Below are positions 59,100-64,000 of a DNA stretch of 64,000 nt, one piece after another (the first letter of the stretch is position 1; each line of letters starts with the position of its first letter). The DNA is taken from positions 6,735,278 through 6,799,277 of the forward strand of contig CM070720.1 of NCBI GenBank assembly GCA_036346275.1, read 5' to 3'. The notes beneath the pieces are model-generated. The model did not search any database. It worked only from the letters and a program-made list of their open reading frames with translations, and was not told where the DNA came from. The DNA comes from Otatea glauca (lineage: Eukaryota; Streptophyta; Magnoliopsida; Poales; Poaceae). The translations under genes and the position numbers were made by a program.

Positions 59100-62000
59100 A
59101 TGGCACCTTCTCCTACTCCTGCCACACCTGGTTTTGCTTTGAGATCGGTTTTGGAAAGGGAAAAACTTAATGGAACTAATTTTGTTGATTGGTATCGCAA
59201 CCTGAGAATTATTCTCAAGCTTGAAAAGAAGGACTATGTTCTAGAGAATCCAATTACTGATGAACCATCCGAAAATGCTCCTCGCAATTTGAATGTTGAA
59301 TATGAAAAACATGTTAATGCTTCTGTAGAGGTCAGCTGTCTCATGCTTGTCACCATGGACTCTGAGCTCCGAAAGCATTATGAGGACCAGGATGCTTACA
59401 ATATGATTGTGGGCTTGAAGGGCCTGTTTGAGAATCAAGCAAGAGCTAACAGGTATGGTATCTCAAAGCTTTTATTTGCTTGTAAGCTGGCTGAAGGCAG
59501 TCCGGGCAGCCCTCATGTGATCAAGATGGTTGGTTACATTGGGAGATTGGAAAAACTTGAGTTTCCCCTTAGCCTCGGTTTGGCCACAGATGTTATTCTC
59601 CAGTCTCTGCCTAAGAGCTTTGAGCCATTCATTATGAATTTTCATATGAATAGCATGGAGAAGAGCCTAACCGAACTATATGGGATGCTCAAGGCTGCCG
59701 AGGAAAGCATTAAGAAAAAACCCAATCATGTGATGATGGTTCAGAAAACAACTGCATTCAAAAAGAGGAAGGCTAAGGCTGGGGGAATGAGAAAGAGCAA
59801 GGGCAAGGGCAAGGGCAAGGCTCAAGATGAGATCGCAAGCCTCAAAACTAAGCTTCAGAAGCTTAAAGTTGGCCCTCAACCTGATACCCAATGCTTCTAT
59901 TGCAAGAAGTCAGGACATTGGAAACGGAACTGCGAAAAGCACCTGGTAGATAAGAAGAAAGGAAATGTGATTTCCACTTCAGGTATTAATGTTATAGAAA
60001 TTAATCTTGCTACTTCTTCACTCAGCACATGGGTATATGATACCGGTTCGGTTGCTCACATTTACAATTCGATGCAGGGGCTGATAAAGAGTAGAGACTT
60101 GGCAAAAGGAGAAGTGGATCTTCGCGTGGGGAATAAAGCAAGAGTTGCTGATCTTGCCGTCGGCACGTACCCATTACACTTGCCTTCAGGATTAGTTTTA
60201 GAACTCAATAATTGTTATTTTGTTCCATCTTTGAGTAGAAACATTATTTCATCTTCTTGTTTGGAACATGAAGGTTATGATTTCAGAATAAAGAACTTTG
60301 TTTGTTCGATATTTTTGAATGATATGTATTATGGTCGTTGCCCCATGGTGGATGGGTTGTACATACTTGAACTCGAAGATAAACGTGTCTATAACATTAA
60401 TGTAAAATGGCCTCGGCCTAATGATTTGAACCCTACCTTTTTATGGCATTGTCGCTTAGGACATATAAATGAGAAGCGCATGAAGAAGCTCCATGGTGAT
60501 GGACTTCTAACCTCATTTGATTTTGAATCATTTGAAACATGTGAGTCTTGTTTACTTGGCAAGATGACAAAAGCCCCTTTCACAGGTTTTAGTGAGAGAG
60601 CGAGTGTATTATTGGCTCTAGTACATACAGATGGATGTGGACCAATGAGCTCGACTGCTAGGGGTGGGTTTCAGTACTTTGTAACTTTTACCGATGACTT
60701 TAGTAGATATGGATATATCTATTTAATGAGGCATAAATCCGAAACATTCGAAAGGTTCAAAGAGTTTCAGAATGAAGTACAAAATCAACTTGGCAAATTA
60801 ATGAAACACTTACGATCAGATCGTGGTGGCGAATACTTGAGCCAAGAGTTTGGTGATCATCTAAAGCAATGTGGAATCGTTCCGCAACTTACTCCGCCAG
60901 GAACGCCTCAATGGAATGGCGTGTCCGAACGATGAAACTGAACTTTATTAGATATGGTTCGGTCAATGATGAGCCAAACAGATCTGCCATTATCCTTCTG
61001 GGATTTCGCTCTAGAGACAGTTGCGTTCACTTTGAATAGGGTCCCATCAAAATCCGTTGAGAAGACGCCATATGAGATATGGACTGGGAGAAGACCCATG
61101 TTGTCATTTCTCAAGATATGGGGATGTGAGGCTTATGTAAAACGTTTACAATCAGATAAACTCGCACCTAAATCAGAAAAATGCTTTTTTGTGGGGTATC
61201 CTAAAGAAACAAAAGGATATTACTTTTACAAAAGAAACGAGTACAGACTTTTTGTTGCTCAAAATGGTGCCTTCTTGGAGAAAGAGTTTCTTTCAAAAGA
61301 AATCAGTGGGAGTGATGTGTATCTCGATGAAGTTCGAGAATCACATGAATATGTTTAAGCTACCACTGAACCTTCACAAGATGTACAAAGTGTTGTACAA
61401 CCTGTGGAAGAGACACCAGCCCCACGTAGGTCAGGGAGGCCGCGTCATGTACCTATAAGATATGGGAATGACATATTATTGTTTGACAATGTTGAGCCCA
61501 CGACTTATAAAGAAGTAATGATGGACCCAAACTCCGAAAAATGGCTTGAAGCCATGAGATCCGAAATTCAATCCATGCATGACAATCAAGTTTGGACTTG
61601 GTCGATTCTCTTGATGGTGTAAAAACCATTGAATGCAAATGGATTTTCAAGAAGAAGATAGACGTAGATGGAAATGTTCAGATCTATAAGGCACGGTTGG
61701 TGGCAAAGGGTTTCAAACAAGTTCAAGGAGTTGACTATGATGAAACCTTCTCACCGGTAGCCTTGCTCAAGTCTGTCCGGATCATTTTAGCTATTGCTGC
61801 ATATTTCGATTATGAAATATGGCAGATGGATGTCAAAACAGCCTTCCTTAATAGGAATCTATCTGAGGATGTATACATGATACAACCTGAAGGTTTTGTT
61901 GATCCTAAATATGCTAAAAGTGTATGCAAGCTTCAAAGATCCATTTATGGGTTAAAGCAAGCATCTCGGAGTTGGAACATTCGTTTTGATGAAGTGTTCA

Positions 62001-63067
62001 AAGGTTTTGACTTTATCAAAAACGAAGAAGAGCCTTGTGTTTACAAGAAGGCTAGTGGGAGTGCACTTGTGTTTCTGATTTTGTATGTGGATGACATATT
62101 ATTGATCGGGAATGATATTCCTATGCTTGAAGATGTTAAGACTTCATTGAAAAGGAGTTTCTCAATGAAGGACTTGGGAGAAGCATGCTATATCTTGGGC
62201 ATAAAAATCTATAGAGATAGATCAAAAAGGTTAATTGGATTAAGTCAGGAAATATACATTGACAAGATATTGAAAAAGTTCAATATGCATGAATCCAAGA
62301 GAGGTTTCATGCCAATGTCACAAGGCATCAGTCTCTGCAAGAATCAGTGTCCTTCGACATCTGATGACCGAGACAGGATGAGCAACATTCCGTATGCTTC
62401 AGCTATTGGGCCTATTATGTATGCCATGATATGTACACGCCCAGATGTCTCATATGCTCTAAGTGTCACGAGCAGATACCAAGCGGATCCTAGTGATGGT
62501 CATTGGATAGCTGTAAAAAATATCTTGAAGTACTTGAGAAGAACTAAGGGTATGTTCCTTGTTTGTGGAGGTGAGGAAGATCTGGTTGCAAAGGGTTACA
62601 CCGATGCAAGCTTCCAAACTGACAAAGATGATTTTCGATCGCAATCTGGGTTTGTGTTTACACTAAATGGAGGAGCAGTAAGATGGAAGAGTTCCAAGCA
62701 AAACACGGTGGCCGACTCTACGGCAGAAGGGGAGTACATTGCGGCTTCGGAGGCCACAAAAGAAGCTGTGTGGATTAAGAAGTTTATCACAGAGCTTGGT
62801 GTGGTCGCTAGTGCCTCTAGTCCAATGGACATCTATTGTGATAATAGTGGTGCCATTGCACAAGCTAAAGAGCCTAGATCACATTAGAAATCTAAACACA
62901 TACTCCGGCACTTTCACCTTATTCGCGAGATTGTGGATAGAGGTGACGTGAGAATATGCAAAGTACATACGGAAGCTAATGTGGCCAATCCGTTGACAAA
63001 CCCACTGCCACAGCCTAAGCATGAGGCGCACACGAGGTCTATTGGTATTAGATACTTAATTGATTGA
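59100..63067 (+). pseudogene. Copia gag-pol, copy B (nearly intact polyprotein)
   Basis: ATG 59100 starts MAPSPTPATPGFALRSVLER; an in-frame ATG at 59064 lies upstream, but 59100 matches copy A. Domains in order: gag; intact zinc knuckle CFYCKKSGHWKRNC (about 59900); protease VYDTGS (about 60033); GAG-pre-integrase HCRLGHIN with CESC; integrase core (TDDFSRYGY, SDRGGEYLS, TPPGTPQWNGVSER); RT (CKWIFKKK, MDVKTAFLN, catalytic YVDDILLIG near 62083); RNase H (TDASFQTDK, STAEGEYIA). It is broken only by TGA at about 60932, TAA at about 61356, a 1-base deletion near 61595 and TAG at about 62885. The product would be cleaved into particle, protease, integrase and RT proteins. Confidence 0.95.
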
Positions 63068-63087
63068 CTCAAGTGCAAGTGGGTGAT

Positions 63088-64000
63088 TATTAGTGTTATG
63101 CCCTTGAGGCAATCATTTAGATGATTGTAACATGACTATGTTTATGAATAATAATATGATTATTGGTCCAATGAATGTATATCATTGTATTGATTAATAA
63201 GTATGTGACTTTCTTATGAAGCTCTTTACTTATTGATGTAATTCGATAAATATCTCTGATCGGATATCATCGTATAAGACAACGATGAATAGATCAGCAC
63301 ATGTAGTGATCGATGATCATGCTTCATAGATCATGGGATATGGAGATATCATCTATACATTGTGGACGTATGTTGAAGAACATGAGTTAGATAGTCCCGC
63401 AATAGGACACTGCGAGAATGTTTCATTCTTATGTGTCATCAGTGTATCTCATACACAGTAGATGTATGATCCTTAGACCTGAGATTGTCATATCCCTACA
63501 TTTGTAATAGTTTTCCTTGGGGCTATCAAACACTACTTCCTAACCGGATAGTTATAAAGGTGCTTTCATGTTTACTATAAAATGTGCAGAGGGAAGTGAG
63601 CAGTCAAGATGGAATTGGCCACTCCAATGAAACGGAGATATATGATAAGGCCACTCGTGTGATATGATTAAGGAAGTGCATGGCCATGTCGTGATTGAGG
63701 AGTCAATCACAACTTATTAATATATCTCGGATACAGGAGATGGATTGAATCATCAAATGATGACATGCTTCTCGCCTCGAGTTCAATCTTCATATACTTG
63801 GCAAAGGGATTATTACATGAGTACTTTTGATAGGTTCTATCCGATTTGATCATAGTATGTTTGGGAGACTTTGCAAGGAGCCGCTACCAACTATTGGAAT
63901 GAAAAAGAGTTTTTCGAAGCCATGTCCAAACGTACGTGAACCTGCAGGGTCACACACATATTGGGCTGGGACGTATTAATTTGGATTGGATCCATAATTA
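63088..64000 (+). repeat. 3' LTR of copia copy B, cut by window end
   Basis: It begins TATTAGTGTTATGCCC (a G to A change in the expected TG) after the purine-rich GTGGGTGAT. It aligns with the first about 910 bp of the 5' LTR. The TATA region and the right TSD fall outside the window. Confidence 0.92.

Larger units (their letters stand above)
56206..64000 (+). mobile_element. Ty1/copia element copy B (Angela-like), nearly complete, runs off the window
   Basis: 5' LTR 56206-57567, PBS, leader, a full gag-pol 59100-63067, a purine-rich stretch, and a 3' LTR from 63088 that is cut by the window end after 913 bp. It is inserted in the Tat-like gag. The putative 5-bp target sequence on the left is ATACC (56201-56205); its partner should follow the 3' LTR outside the window. 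By eye the first about 325 bp of the two LTRs differ at about 3%, mostly by transitions. Confidence 0.95.

Overview
The window is plant nuclear DNA, most likely from a grass. It consists almost entirely of nested transposable elements, and I found no intact host gene, rRNA, tRNA or CRISPR array. The grass assignment is inferred from the element mix: an Angela-like Ty1/copia family, a Sirevirus, a chromovirus with 3.6-kb LTRs, a Tat-like Ty3/gypsy element with an antisense ORF, and a 12.9-kb CACTA transposon. All names are lineage-level judgements from visible motifs; no database search was run.

Layout. 1-213 is a copia RT fragment. 214-988 is a LINE fragment. 989-3558 is a gypsy piece in the unusual order pol 3' end, LTR, PBS, gag. 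3559-8873 is a decayed Angela-like copia element (copy A: 5' LTR, leader, gag-pol), cut off and fused at about 8873 to a 5'-truncated chromovirus LTR. That chromovirus (8874-20787, plus strand) has an accessory ORF, gag, pol and a complete 3' LTR (17162-20787).

From 20788 to 56205 the underlying sequence is one Tat-like gypsy element on the minus strand, split by four insertions. The surviving pieces are its antisense, intron-containing ORF (20788-22319, 25930-26976, 39845-39917) and its gag-pol (40109-44633 and 55732-56205, minus strand). The insertions are: a solo chromovirus LTR at 22320-25929 (minus, perfect TSD TAAGT); a CACTA transposon at 26977-39844 (near-matching TSD TAA/TCA); a Sirevirus copia element at 44634-55731 (minus, perfect TSD AGATT); and a nearly complete Angela-like copia element from 56206 to beyond the window end (copy B, plus).

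The CACTA element is the most interesting part. It carries a TNP2-type transposase gene, a second gene combining Transposase_24-like and Ulp1-like protease sections, hairpin-rich subterminal repeats, an internal four-subunit higher-order repeat with a period of about 166 bp, two exons plus intron of a captured host ELMO-domain gene, and a roughly 330-bp double-hairpin module present twice, once upstream of each transposon gene.

All coding regions carry stops or frameshifts. Angela copy B has the fewest lesions, so any mobilisation would need proteins supplied in trans.
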